Below are positions 32,990 to 41,577 of a stretch of DNA of 64,000 bases, piece after piece. This DNA is from Arthrobacter sp. StoSoilB20. GTDB lineage: Bacteria; Actinomycetota; Actinomycetes; Actinomycetales; Micrococcaceae. Positions within the stretch are counted from its first letter, which is position 1. Every line of letters begins with the position of its first letter. The notes under the pieces are model-generated. The model searched no databases. It saw only the letters and a list, made by a program, of their open reading frames with translations, and was not told the origin of the DNA. The position numbers and the translations under genes are program-made. The DNA lies in NCBI RefSeq assembly GCF_019977295.1, contig NZ_AP024651.1, positions 4,650,001 through 4,714,000 of the forward strand, read 5' to 3'.

Positions 32990-35554
32990 TTGAGTAGCCA
33001 GGAGACTTTCAACCAACCTGCACACAGGATCATCGAACTGGACATCGAGGGCATGACCTGCGCCTCGTGCGTCAATCGAGTGGAACGAAAACTGGGCAAA
33101 CTTGAAGGAGTCGAGGCCAGCGTCAACTTGCCCCTCGAATCAGCCCACGTCACCGTCCCGGCAACCGTGACAGACCAGCAAATCGTGGACACAGTCAACG
33201 CGACAGGCTACAAAGCCACCGTCCGCCAAGCCCCACCCCCAAACACCCGCGAACCCCACCCCCACGAGACCCACACCAGCCACCCCACGGATCACGAGGG
33301 CCACGGACATAAGTCCACCCCACAGACCCAGGAGCATGGCGCGGCTGTAACCGAGCAGGCACCCGCACATAGCGGCACCGCCGGTGGCGTGCGGCAGCAT
33401 GCAGGCACGAGCGAGCACGCCGCCAGCGGCACTGCCGGTGGCGTGCGGCAGCATGCGTCTAAGGGAGGAACGACCGAGCATGCCGAGCACGGCACCAGCG
33501 GCGCCGCGGAAGCCAACCACACCGAGCACACCCAGCACACCCAGCACACCGCCCACGAAGACCACATGGCCCACGGCCCCGCCGCCTCGACGCTCCGCCC
33601 GCGCCTGATTGTTGCGGCGCTTCTGACAATTCCAGTGTTTGCCATCTCCATGATTCCCGCCCTCCAATTCGCCAACTGGGGCTGGGTTGCCGGAGCACTG
33701 GCCCTGCCGGTGGTGAGCTGGGCTGCCTGGCCGTTCCACCGCGCTGCCGCAGTGAATGCCCGACACTTTGCCTCAACCATGGACACCCTGGTCTCCATTG
33801 GTGTCATTGCGGCGTACTTGTACTCTGCGTGGCAGTTGTTTGCCGATCCCCGGATGACTGAACACCCCGGCATGGAAAGCATGTCCGGCGGCGGCCTGTA
33901 CTTCGAGGTCGCGGCTGTGGTCACCACTTTCCTGCTGCTGGGCCGCTACCTTGAGGCGAACGCGAAGGCCAAGGCCGGCAATGCGCTCAAGGCCCTCCTG
34001 AATTTGGGCGCCAAGGACGCCACCATCCTGGTGGACGGCGTGGAGGAGAAGATCCCTGCCGATCAACTTTTGGTGGACGACGTCATAGTGGTCCGCCCCG
34101 GTGAGAAGATCGCCACCGATGGCGTGGTCACGGATGGTGCTTCCGCCGTCGATGCTTCACTGGTGACCGGCGAATCGGTGCCCGTGGAAGTCGGTCCGGG
34201 CAGCGCTGTGACAGGTGCAACGATCAACACTTCGGGCCGCCTGCTGGTGCGGGCAACCCGCGTTGGGTCGGACACGACGCTCGCCCAGATGGGTCGACTG
34301 GTCAGCCAGGCACAGACTGGAAAAGCGCCCATTGCGCGGCTTGCGGACAGGATCAGTTCGGTGTTCGTGCCGATCGTGCTGGTCATCGCCCTGGTCACGT
34401 TCCTGCTGTGGCTGTTCTTCTCCGGTGACCTCAACGCAGCCTTCACGGCTGCCGTCGCGGTCCTGGTGATCGCCTGCCCCTGCGCCTTGGGCCTGGCGAC
34501 TCCGGTGGGACTGCTGACGGGAACCGGCCGTGGAGCCCAACTGGGCATCCTCATCAAGGGGCCGCAGGTTCTTGAGGACACCCGGCACGTGGACACCATC
34601 CTGCTGGACAAGACGGGCACCGTGACCAGCGGGAAGCTCGCCGTGGACCACACCGTGGGCCTCAACGGCTACTCATCGGCCACCGTACTGACGCTGGCTG
34701 GAGCGGTTGAAGCCGCCTCTGAACACCCGATCGCCCACGCGATTGCGGCCTCGGCGCAGGAAGCAACCCACGACGGCGGCAGCCTGCCTCGCGTTGAAGG
34801 CTTCAGTTCCGCACCGGGCGGCGGCGTCCGGGGAACCGTTGCTTTCGAGGGAACCACCAAGACCGTGGTTGTCGGGCGCTCCGGCTGGCTCGAGGAGAAC
34901 GGCATCACGCTCGACTCCAGCCAGCGGGAAGCACTCGCTGCAGAGGAAAACGCGGGCGCCACGGCAATCTGGGTTGCGGTTGACGGCCAGCCGGCCGGCA
35001 TCATCAGCCTGAGCGATACCATCAAGCCCGGTTCGGCAGCGGCAATCCAAAAGTTGAAGGACCTGGGCATCCGTCCCATCCTGTTGACCGGCGACAACGC
35101 TGCCGTGGCCGCGCAAGTAGCGGCCGCCGTCGGGATTTCAGCGGACGATGTCTTCGCCGGTGTCCTGCCCGAAGGCAAGGTCGAGGCAGTCCGGAAACTC
35201 CAGGCCTCCGGGGCCACCGTGGCCATGGCCGGTGACGGCGTGAATGACGCTGCCGCCTTGGCACAGTCGGACCTTGGCATCGCGATGGGCTCGGGCACGG
35301 ATGTTGCCATCGAGGCATCCGATCTCACGGTGATGGGTAGCGACCTTGGTCAGCTGGTGCAGGCAATTGAGTTGTCCCGCAAGACCCTGTCCACCATCAA
35401 GACCAACCTGTTCTGGGCGTTCTTCTACAACGCAATCGGCATCCCGGTGGCGGCACTGGGATTCCTGAACCCCATGATCGCCGGCGCAGCGATGGCAGCG
35501 AGCTCGGTGCTGGTAGTAGCCAACTCGCTGAGGCTGCGCTCCTTCGGTAAGTAG
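32990..35554 (+). CDS. copA: copper-translocating P1B-type ATPase
   Basis: 854 residues, starting at TTG 32990 with AGGAG 5 nt upstream. One HMA domain (GMTCASCVNRV) is followed by an unusual ~120-residue His-rich insert that contains two near copies of GTAGGVRQHA and a THQTQHT-like run. Eight membrane helices follow, with the Cu(I) signature CPC in IACPCALGLATP. Cytosolic motifs are TGES, DKTGT, SEHPIAHAI, TGDN and GDGVND. Role: Cu(I) export across the cytoplasmic membrane. The His-rich insert may buffer metal. It is transcribed with csoR and copZ. Confidence 0.95.
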   Translation: MSSQETFNQPAHRIIELDIEGMTCASCVNRVERKLGKLEGVEASVNLPLESAHVTVPATVTDQQIVDTVNATGYKATVRQAPPPNTREPHPHETHTSHPTDHEGHGHKSTPQTQEHGAAVTEQAPAHSGTAGGVRQHAGTSEHAASGTAGGVRQHASKGGTTEHAEHGTSGAAEANHTEHTQHTQHTAHEDHMAHGPAASTLRPRLIVAALLTIPVFAISMIPALQFANWGWVAGALALPVVSWAAWPFHRAAAVNARHFASTMDTLVSIGVIAAYLYSAWQLFADPRMTEHPGMESMSGGGLYFEVAAVVTTFLLLGRYLEANAKAKAGNALKALLNLGAKDATILVDGVEEKIPADQLLVDDVIVVRPGEKIATDGVVTDGASAVDASLVTGESVPVEVGPGSAVTGATINTSGRLLVRATRVGSDTTLAQMGRLVSQAQTGKAPIARLADRISSVFVPIVLVIALVTFLLWLFFSGDLNAAFTAAVAVLVIACPCALGLATPVGLLTGTGRGAQLGILIKGPQVLEDTRHVDTILLDKTGTVTSGKLAVDHTVGLNGYSSATVLTLAGAVEAASEHPIAHAIAASAQEATHDGGSLPRVEGFSSAPGGGVRGTVAFEGTTKTVVVGRSGWLEENGITLDSSQREALAAEENAGATAIWVAVDGQPAGIISLSDTIKPGSAAAIQKLKDLGIRPILLTGDNAAVAAQVAAAVGISADDVFAGVLPEGKVEAVRKLQASGATVAMAGDGVNDAAALAQSDLGIAMGSGTDVAIEASDLTVMGSDLGQLVQAIELSRKTLSTIKTNLFWAFFYNAIGIPVAALGFLNPMIAGAAMAASSVLVVANSLRLRSFGK

Positions 35555-35579
35555 CCCCAGGAACGGAAGCAGGGCCCGG

Positions 35580-35852
35580 CTAGGCTGTCCCGAAACGGAC
35601 GGCCGACCGGGCCTTTGCCTTGGCTGCTTCCTCGTCCCGGTTCTTCGCCGGAGCATTGCTCACCAAGGAGTCCAGGAGATGTTGCGTAATATGCGCGATC
35701 TCGTGGACAGCCTCCGCGAAGGCTTCCTCGTTGGCCTTGGAAGGCTTGGTGGATCCGCTGATTTTGCGCACATACTGCAGCGCTGCGGCCTCCACTTCGG
35801 CATTCGTGGCATGCGGTTCGAAGTTATGCAGGGTCCTGATATTGCGGCACAT
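35580..35852 (-). CDS. DUF2277 domain-containing protein
   Basis: 90 residues that match DUF2277: MCRNIRTLHNFEPHATNAEVEAAALQYVRKISG at the start, then KPSKANEEAFAEAVHEI and TQHLLDSL. The CRNIRxLxNFEPPAT opening is diagnostic and the family has no known function. The C-terminal tail is basic and Ala-rich. Convergent with copA (25-bp gap). The start is ATG with a weak ribosome site. Confidence 0.88.
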   Translation of the reverse strand: MCRNIRTLHNFEPHATNAEVEAAALQYVRKISGSTKPSKANEEAFAEAVHEIAHITQHLLDSLVSNAPAKNRDEEAAKAKARSAVRFGTA

Positions 35853-36010
35853 AACCCCATGCTAACTATGGGCAGTGCTGCATGGGGAGGGGTGCCCATC
35901 GACGGTTTTTGGATTCCCGGGATAGGTTTTAGTTATTGGATCTTCCGGATGAGCCGGAGGCCGCTGGGGATGCCGAAGAGCTCGGGTCCGAACAAATGAA
36001 GGAGAATCTC

Positions 36011-36274
36011 ATGGCTATTTGGGGTGCAGATGTTGATCAGCTTCGTCAGCTCGGTAACAAGCTGAAGGCAGGTGCCGAGAACATCGAGCAGCAGCGTTCA
36101 CAGCTCAAGGGCGCGCTTGATGGCACCGACTGGAAGGGCCCGGACGCTGACAAGTTCCGCGGCGAGTGGGACAGCCAGCACGCTTCGAACCTGAAGAAGG
36201 TTGCCGACGCACTTCGCGAAGCCGGCGACCGCGCTCAGAAGAACGCTGAGCAGCAGCAGCAGGCTTCCAACTAA
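36011..36274 (+). CDS. WXG100 family (ESAT-6-like) protein
   Basis: 87 residues from the ATG at 36011, preceded by AAGGAG with 6-nt spacing. Two amphipathic helices are joined by the WxG turn in GTDWKGPDADKFRGEWDSQ, and the C-terminus has a Gln/Asn tail. WXG100 proteins are substrates of type VII secretion. No EccC, EccD, EccB, mycosin or second WXG100 gene is in the window, so it is an orphan here. A strong terminator follows directly, showing it is monocistronic. Confidence 0.92.
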   Translation: MAIWGADVDQLRQLGNKLKAGAENIEQQRSQLKGALDGTDWKGPDADKFRGEWDSQHASNLKKVADALREAGDRAQKNAEQQQQASN

Positions 36275-36284
36275 GACAGTTGGG

Positions 36285-36316
36285 AAGAACCCGGACGCAC
36301 CAGCGTCCGGGTTCTT
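36285..36316 (+). terminator. intrinsic terminator after the WXG100 gene
   Basis: AAGAACCCGGACGC and GCGTCCGGGTTCTT form a perfect 14-bp stem with an ACCA loop. The A-run and T-run at the base allow it to serve the convergent EamA gene too. Confidence 0.92.
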
Positions 36317-36331
36317 TGCTGTTAAAGCCGC

Positions 36332-37351
36332 TTAGCTGCGGGGCGACTCGGTGACGGAACCGCTCGGGACGGGTTCGACGTCGTTCGGGTGGTCCAGGAC
36401 GCGGGCGGCGCGGCGGTCGCCCCGGAGCTCGTCAACCCGGACCAGGACGACGCCGCCCACAATGAGGAGGCCGCCCAGCAATTGAATTGGCCCCGGGAGT
36501 TCGCCCAGCAGCAGCCATGCCCAGATCACGGCGAACAGCACTTCGGTCAGTGAGACGAAGGATGCCACCTTCGAACCCAGGCTCCTCGCGGCCATGATGC
36601 CGGAAACGTAGGCGAGCACTGTGGCCAGGATGATGAGCCCGACGGCGGACACCCACCACGGAGTGGTCCACGGGCCAAGGGTTGTGTCGGCAGCGCTGAA
36701 CGTCATGGGGAGCAGCCCCAACAGGCCTACCAGCCACATCACCACTGCACCGACCAGGAGGCCGCCGGAAGCGAGCACCAGTGGAGGCAGGGTGTCATTC
36801 TCCTTGGCGGTAATGAAGAAGTAGATCACCAGGCACACGGCCGCTGCCATGCCCCACAGGACTCCGACGAAGTCCACCTTCACGGCACCTGTCAGGTCAA
36901 GCACCAGGACCAATCCGCAAAGCGAGAGCAGGGTCCCGGCAGCCGTCAGCGCGCGAGGCCGCCGCCGGCTGGCAATCCAGAGCCAGAGGACAATCATCAC
37001 CGGAGCCAGGTACTCGAGCAGCAGGGCAACACCTACGGACAACCGCGCCACGGCGTTGAAGTAGAACAGTTGGCACCCTGCCACACCGATCAGTCCGAAG
37101 AGCAGGATGGTGAGCCAGTTGTCCTTGAGTTGGTGCCAGCGGCCACGAAGAACCACGACGGCGGGTATCAGCAGGATCAGCGCAGCACCTGTAAGGCGCA
37201 CGGCAACTGCGGCGCCGGGTGACCAGCCGGTTTCCAGCATCGACTTGGCGAATGAGCCGGACGTGCCAAAGACAGCGGAAGAAAAGAGTGCGATGCCGAG
37301 TCCTGATGCCAGGAAACCTTTTGCATCAGCCTTCGTCGTTGGAGCTGACAC
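36332..37351 (-). CDS. EamA/DMT family transporter
   Basis: 339 residues with ten membrane helices in two homologous five-helix EamA halves. Clear signatures are LFGLIGVAGCQLFYFNAVARLSVGVALLLEYLAPVMIVLW in the first half and LAYVSGIMAARSLGSKVASFVSLTEVLFAVIWAWLLLGELPGPIQLLGGLLIVGGV in the second. Such carriers export amino acids or other metabolites. The last ~25 residues are a charged cytoplasmic tail. Divergent from the CGNR zinc-finger gene, 71 bp apart. Confidence 0.9.
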   Translation of the reverse strand: MSAPTTKADAKGFLASGLGIALFSSAVFGTSGSFAKSMLETGWSPGAAVAVRLTGAALILLIPAVVVLRGRWHQLKDNWLTILLFGLIGVAGCQLFYFNAVARLSVGVALLLEYLAPVMIVLWLWIASRRRPRALTAAGTLLSLCGLVLVLDLTGAVKVDFVGVLWGMAAAVCLVIYFFITAKENDTLPPLVLASGGLLVGAVVMWLVGLLGLLPMTFSAADTTLGPWTTPWWVSAVGLIILATVLAYVSGIMAARSLGSKVASFVSLTEVLFAVIWAWLLLGELPGPIQLLGGLLIVGGVVLVRVDELRGDRRAARVLDHPNDVEPVPSGSVTESPRS

Positions 37352-37422
37352 AGCAGCCTCCTGTCAGGAGTAAAGTGGGCTTATGGTCATGACAGTACTC
37401 CCGAAACTTGTAAGGAGTCAAA

Positions 37423-37971
37423 GTGCTTTTTGCGCCTGACACCGAAGTTGCCCTTCGCAGCGTCGTCAACCTGATCAACACCGCAGCCAATGGGCAGGAA
37501 TCACTCGTCACCCTTGAGGACCTCGATGCATTCCTGAAAGCGGAAGAGTTCACCGGTTCGCGGGTCAATTCCCCTGCCGAGCTGAACAGCATCAAACACC
37601 TTCGCAGCGAACTCACGGCCCTCTGGAGCGCCGATGAGGACACGGCCGCAAAGTCCGTCAACAAGATCCTGGCCGACGCCAAGGCACTCCCCCAGCTGGT
37701 AAAGCACGATCACTGGGACTGGCACCTCCACGCCACCACCCCCGAAGCTCCCCTGGCAGACCGGATGGGCACCGAAGCCGCCATGGGCATCATTGACGTG
37801 ATCCGCAGCAGGGAAATGGAGCGCATGCGGGTGTGCGCTGCAGAGGACTGCGACGCCGTGGTGCTGGACCTGAGCCGCAACCGCTCCAAGCTCTACTGCG
37901 ACACCGGCAACTGCGCCAACCGCGCCCACGTCGCCGCGTACCGGGCCAGGAAGGCCGCCGGGGGCGAATAG
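37423..37971 (+). CDS. CGNR zinc finger / ABATE domain protein
   Basis: 182 residues, starting at GTG 37423 (AAGGAG in TAAGGAGTC upstream). The N-terminal ABATE domain (LRSVVNLINTAANGQESLVTLEDLDAFL) is followed by a helical part with HWDWHLHATTPEAPLADRM. The C-terminal zinc finger reads MRVCAAEDCDAVVLDLSRNRSKLYCDTGNCANRAHVAAYRARK, where CxxxxC and the CDTGNCANR variant of CGNR supply ligands. These are predicted stress-linked transcription regulators. It is divergent from the EamA transporter and could control it. Confidence 0.9.
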   Translation: MLFAPDTEVALRSVVNLINTAANGQESLVTLEDLDAFLKAEEFTGSRVNSPAELNSIKHLRSELTALWSADEDTAAKSVNKILADAKALPQLVKHDHWDWHLHATTPEAPLADRMGTEAAMGIIDVIRSREMERMRVCAAEDCDAVVLDLSRNRSKLYCDTGNCANRAHVAAYRARKAAGGE

Positions 37972-37980
37972 AAGGGCATA

Positions 37981-38487
37981 ATGGCGGGCATGGGGGAACA
38001 ACGCATCGGGCCTGGAATCAATCACCACGGACAAACCAGGTTGCGTGTTGCTTCTTTCCGGCAAATTGCCGTCGTTTACCCATTCGTAGCTACGGCTTGG
38101 ATTGCTGCGATGCTAACGCCGCCGATGATCGGCGTCGACACCATACTTGGCGTCTTATTGGCCGTGACCCATGTTCCGGTCTTTGCTATCGGCCTGGCAT
38201 TGCTGACTGGCCTGCCGCTGCGACTCAACCAACGCCTTTCACGCTGGTGGATGGGAAATGGCCGCTGTTACATCTTGCTCGCTGCCGCCGCGACACTCCT
38301 CATGATTTCGGGCTATTCCCGGCGGATTCGCCAAACGGGGGTGATCGACGGAATGCCATACGACGAGGTGACCCCCGACATGGGACTTGTGGCCGCCGGC
38401 TGCTTCATCATCACATTCCTGGCTGTGAACGCTTCGCTCCCTCTCCGATTCAAGAAGCGCACCGACGTGGGGAGCATGGCACCATGA
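37981..38487 (+). CDS. four-helix membrane protein, paralogue 1
   Basis: 168 residues, unknown family. Four membrane helices are visible (QIAVVYPFVATAWIAAML; VLLAVTHVPVFAIGLALL; CYILLAAAATLLMISGY; GLVAAGCFIITFLAVNASL). Conserved with its neighbour are GLPLRL, RWWxGN, IRQTGxIDGMPYDEVTPD and VNASLPLR. It overlaps the next gene by ATGA. The two genes are a tandem duplication, as protein identity in these segments is clear. No function can be offered. Confidence 0.7.
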   Translation: MAGMGEQRIGPGINHHGQTRLRVASFRQIAVVYPFVATAWIAAMLTPPMIGVDTILGVLLAVTHVPVFAIGLALLTGLPLRLNQRLSRWWMGNGRCYILLAAAATLLMISGYSRRIRQTGVIDGMPYDEVTPDMGLVAAGCFIITFLAVNASLPLRFKKRTDVGSMAP

Positions 38488-39101
38488 GTGACCTCCACGG
38501 CGGGTCAGCCGCGGAACCGCCAACCAACCCCGTGGGACCACCCCGATATCCGGTCGTCGCGGAAAGGCATCATCCGCAGGCAACCGGACAACCACTGCCA
38601 CAGCCTGGCGCCCCACGGCCTTTGACTCTGCGGGAACTTCCCCGGGAGCGGTCAGGCAGCACGGGCCTGGCACCTTTCAGCCAACTGGCTCTCGCCTTCG
38701 CAGTGCTCGCACCAACCTGGGTTAGCTTCCAGTTTTCTTTGATGGTGGGCTATGACGGACTGCTAAGTTTCATCGGTCTGGCGCTGAGCGGCCTCATCAT
38801 TCCGCCGTTGGCGATCGTGGCCGCGGTTGTTGTCGGCCTGCCGCTTCGACTCATCCCCGCAGTGAACCGTTGGTGGTCAGGAAACCTGCGCGTATATGCG
38901 TCTCTGGCAACCATCACCATCGGCCTCATGGCGGCCGGATTCGTTATGACAGTCCGCCAGGTTGGCGACTTGGACGGAATCGCCTATGACACCGTCACCC
39001 CGGACCCCTACCTCCTATGCGCCGGTTGGCTTCTGGCGGCCCTGCTCCTGGTCAACGCGTCGCTCCCCCTTCGGTGGTCGAAGAAATCAAGAGCGGCCTG
39101 A
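38484..39101 (+). CDS. four-helix membrane protein, paralogue 2
   Basis: 205 residues, starting in the ATGA overlap at 38484. A ~60-residue Pro-rich cytoplasmic N-terminus (MSDLHGGSAAEPPTNPVG) not found in paralogue 1 precedes four helices with the shared blocks GLPLRL, RWWSGN, VRQVGDLDGIAYDTVTPD and VNASLPLRW. It ends in a basic tail (SKKSRAA). Same unknown family as the preceding gene, and the pair is probably cotranslated. Confidence 0.7.
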   Translation: MSDLHGGSAAEPPTNPVGPPRYPVVAERHHPQATGQPLPQPGAPRPLTLRELPRERSGSTGLAPFSQLALAFAVLAPTWVSFQFSLMVGYDGLLSFIGLALSGLIIPPLAIVAAVVVGLPLRLIPAVNRWWSGNLRVYASLATITIGLMAAGFVMTVRQVGDLDGIAYDTVTPDPYLLCAGWLLAALLLVNASLPLRWSKKSRAA

Positions 39102-39150
39102 TCCCTCGAACCACCCGCCGCACCGTTGAAGGCAGAGACCAGCAGCCCAC

Positions 39151-39185
39151 AAAAAAGCGCTCCCCCACCAAGGTGAGGAAGCGCT
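39151..39185 (-). terminator. intrinsic terminator of the leftward membrane-protein gene
   Basis: AGCGCT plus flanking C/G stretches (39156-39169 against 39172-39185) form a ~14-bp stem with two imperfect pairs. The A-run at 39151-39156 is the T-run on the minus strand. It lies right after the end of the gene at 39192. Confidence 0.8.
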
Positions 39186-39191
39186 CGAAGG

Positions 39192-39530
39192 TCAGCGGCC
39201 GGCGTCGTGCGTTTCCGTGCCATCATCCGGAGCACCAGGGCCGCCATGGTTGGGGCGCTTGGAACTGAGGTTGACGCCGGATCCCTTGCCGAGGTGGTCG
39301 GCGTTTTCCTTGTGGCTCATGGACAACATGGCCGCCACAACGAGGCTCACGATGAACGCGATGCCGGCGCCCGTGAAGGCGAGGTCGAACCGCGGGGCCT
39401 TCGCGCTGCCGCCGGAAGCGAAGATGAGAACAGCCACGAAAGCCAGTACCGCAAAGAACGCGGAGAACATGAGCGGTCCCTTGACCGAGGTCCGCATCTT
39501 GCGCGGTTCTCCTGGTGTCTGGTCAGCCAC
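39192..39530 (-). CDS. small two-helix membrane protein
   Basis: About 112 residues. GGAGGA lies 6 nt before a GTG at 39530 and only 1 nt before an ATG at 39536, so the GTG is preferred. Two membrane helices (GPLMFSAFFAVLAFVAVLIFA; LAFTGAGIAFIVSLVVAAML) are followed by a hydrophilic tail rich in Asp, Gly and His (NHGGPGAPDDGTETHD). No family recognised. It is the last of three leftward genes after the MATE transporter and the HdeD-like protein. Confidence 0.65.
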   Translation of the reverse strand: MADQTPGEPRKMRTSVKGPLMFSAFFAVLAFVAVLIFASGGSAKAPRFDLAFTGAGIAFIVSLVVAAMLSMSHKENADHLGKGSGVNLSSKRPNHGGPGAPDDGTETHDAGR

Positions 39531-39604
39531 GGTCATTCCTCCAATGATGGCGGTTAGTGTCCGCCGGTCTGCAAAAGTTCTACAACGAGTAGAACGTCCA
39601 GCTA

Positions 39605-40186
39605 CTAGTTTACGGCCTCGGGCGAAGCGCCGGGAGCAGCGGCCTGGGAAGTGCCGGAGGCTGTCTTGGCATCGTGCCGCAAAGTCAGCCCTGACAGGAT
39701 CCACAGCACACCGGAAATGATGGCCCCTCCACCGGCGACACCCAGGAGCGCGTGGGCTCCGAGGGAGGTGAAGAACGGCAACAGAACTGCGGTTCCGACG
39801 GAAATGACGCCGGAAACGAGCCAGTCCCGCGCCAACATGTCCCGTTTCCGGAAACCATGGGCGAATTCAAGGAGCCCCAGCACCAGCAGGGCCAGCATCG
39901 CCGACAAAGCTACGCCTGCGTCCGACTGCGTTACCAGCGCCACGAGTCCAGCCAAGGCCACCACTGCGGGGACTGCCACCGGCAAAGCACGCGACATCCA
40001 CACCGCGCCTGCGGTGGCGAGCAGATACAGGCCCACGGCCCACGCCAGGACATGCACGGACGGGGTGGCCCAGAAGATCGTGACCGCGCCGAACACCAGC
40101 GCAACAGTGGCACGGATCAGCACGGGTTTCCAGAGTCCGGCCGCGGAGGCAGAAGGAGTCTGGGCAGGAGTCGCTGGGAGAGTCAC
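39605..40186 (-). CDS. DUF308/HdeD-like membrane protein
   Basis: 193 residues with six short membrane helices arranged in pairs (IRATVALVFGAVTIFWA; LAWAVGLYLLATAGAVW; VAVPAVVALAGLVALV; ALSAMLALLVLGLLEF; LVSGVISVGTAVLLPFF; LLGVAGGGAIISGVLWILSG). This paired-helix, RGxxAxxxGxxxL-like style is that of DUF308/HdeD proteins, linked to acid resistance in enterobacteria. It begins 9 bp after the MATE gene, so the two form an operon. Family assignment moderate. Confidence 0.6.
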   Translation of the reverse strand: MTLPATPAQTPSASAAGLWKPVLIRATVALVFGAVTIFWATPSVHVLAWAVGLYLLATAGAVWMSRALPVAVPAVVALAGLVALVTQSDAGVALSAMLALLVLGLLEFAHGFRKRDMLARDWLVSGVISVGTAVLLPFFTSLGAHALLGVAGGGAIISGVLWILSGLTLRHDAKTASGTSQAAAPGASPEAVN

Positions 40187-40195
40187 CCGTCCAGT

Positions 40196-41536
40196 TTAGT
40201 GCGAACCCAGCACCATCCACCGATCCGTACGTGCGCGCAGCCCCAAAGTCACCCCGCGGGCCAGCATGTAGCCCAGCGCAAACGCCGCCCACAGCCACAG
40301 GAGCCCCGCCTCGCCGTCGGGCCTTAGTTGGTGGACTGCCACCAACAGCGGCACATAGACGGCAAGATTTACGACGCCGGCAATCGCCAGGTAGCGCGCG
40401 TCGCCGGCGCCGATGAGGACTCCATCGAGGACGAAAACGTAGCCGGCCAGGGGCTGTCCCACCGCGAGGACCCAGAGGGCAACGGTGAGGGCTGAGCGTA
40501 CGCCGGCGTCGGGGGTGAAGAGGTAGCCGGCCCACGGCGCCGCGATGGCCAGCAGCACCCCGGTTATCACCCCGAATCCCAAGCCCCAGCGGATCATGGT
40601 GCGCGTCAGTTCCCTGACCCGGCCGGCGTTCCGGGCGCCAAGTTCCTTGCCGATCAACGCCTGCGCGGCAATGGCCAAGGCATCCAGGGCGAAGGCGAGG
40701 AACGAGAAAATAGTCATGGCCAACTGGTGGGCCGCGAGGTTCACGGCGCCCTGGGCTGTGACCACCAGGACCGTAGCGAGGATGGCGAGGCGAAGGCTCA
40801 GGGTGCGGAGCATGAGCCACGAACCCACCTTGGTCATGGCGCGGATGCCATGCCAGTCGGGCCTCAGGGACACGCCGTGTTGCCGGGCGTTGCGGCTGAC
40901 CATCACCAGATAGACGGCAGCCATGGCCCATTGGGCGATGCTGGTACCGATCGCGGAACCCGTCACGGACATGTTCAGGCCGTAGACGAAGAACAGGTTG
41001 AGGGCGATGTTAACGGCGAAGCCCGCAGTTGCCACGACAAGCGGCGTCCTGGTGTCCTGGAGTCCGCGAAGAACACCCGTGCCGGCAAAAATGAGGAGCA
41101 TCGCGGCCAGGCCAGGCATGGACCAGCGCAGGTAATCGACGGCGAATTGCTGCACGTCTCCTGTCGCTCCCATGAACCCCACCAGGGGCTCGGCGGCCAC
41201 GAACCCGGCCACGGCGAGCGCGAGCCCGAGCAGTAGAGCCAACCACACGCCGTCGCGCCCTGCTGCCAAAGCCTTGCCCAACTTGCCGTCGCCGATCGCG
41301 CGGGCCACTGCCGGCGTCGTCGAGTAGGCCAGGAAGACCATCAGCCCCACGGCGGTGTGCAGAATGGTGGACGCGAGCCCCACGCCGGCCAGTTGGTCGA
41401 CGCCCAGATGCCCGACGATTGCCGAGTCGGCCAGCAGGAACAGGGGCTCGGCTATGAGTGCGCCGAACGCGGGGACGGCCAGGCGGAGGATCTCGCGGGC
41501 GTTGGAGCGGGTGGGGGCGGTTGTGGTTTGAGGCAC
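40196..41536 (-). CDS. MATE family efflux transporter (DinF-like)
   Basis: 446 residues with twelve membrane helices in two MATE halves. Signatures include LRLAVPAFGALIAEPLFLLADSAIVGHLGVDQLAGVGLAS at the start, LVGFMGATGDVQQFAVDYLRW, and KVGSWLMLRTLSLRLAILATVLVVTAQG opening the second half. MATE exporters use sodium or proton gradients; the DinF subgroup exports cationic and oxidised compounds. First gene of a leftward operon with the HdeD-like gene. Confidence 0.92.
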   Translation of the reverse strand: MPQTTTAPTRSNAREILRLAVPAFGALIAEPLFLLADSAIVGHLGVDQLAGVGLASTILHTAVGLMVFLAYSTTPAVARAIGDGKLGKALAAGRDGVWLALLLGLALAVAGFVAAEPLVGFMGATGDVQQFAVDYLRWSMPGLAAMLLIFAGTGVLRGLQDTRTPLVVATAGFAVNIALNLFFVYGLNMSVTGSAIGTSIAQWAMAAVYLVMVSRNARQHGVSLRPDWHGIRAMTKVGSWLMLRTLSLRLAILATVLVVTAQGAVNLAAHQLAMTIFSFLAFALDALAIAAQALIGKELGARNAGRVRELTRTMIRWGLGFGVITGVLLAIAAPWAGYLFTPDAGVRSALTVALWVLAVGQPLAGYVFVLDGVLIGAGDARYLAIAGVVNLAVYVPLLVAVHQLRPDGEAGLLWLWAAFALGYMLARGVTLGLRARTDRWMVLGSH

Positions 41537-41577
41537 TAAACCAGACTAGTCCGCCGCGGGCCGGGTACATTTGGGCC

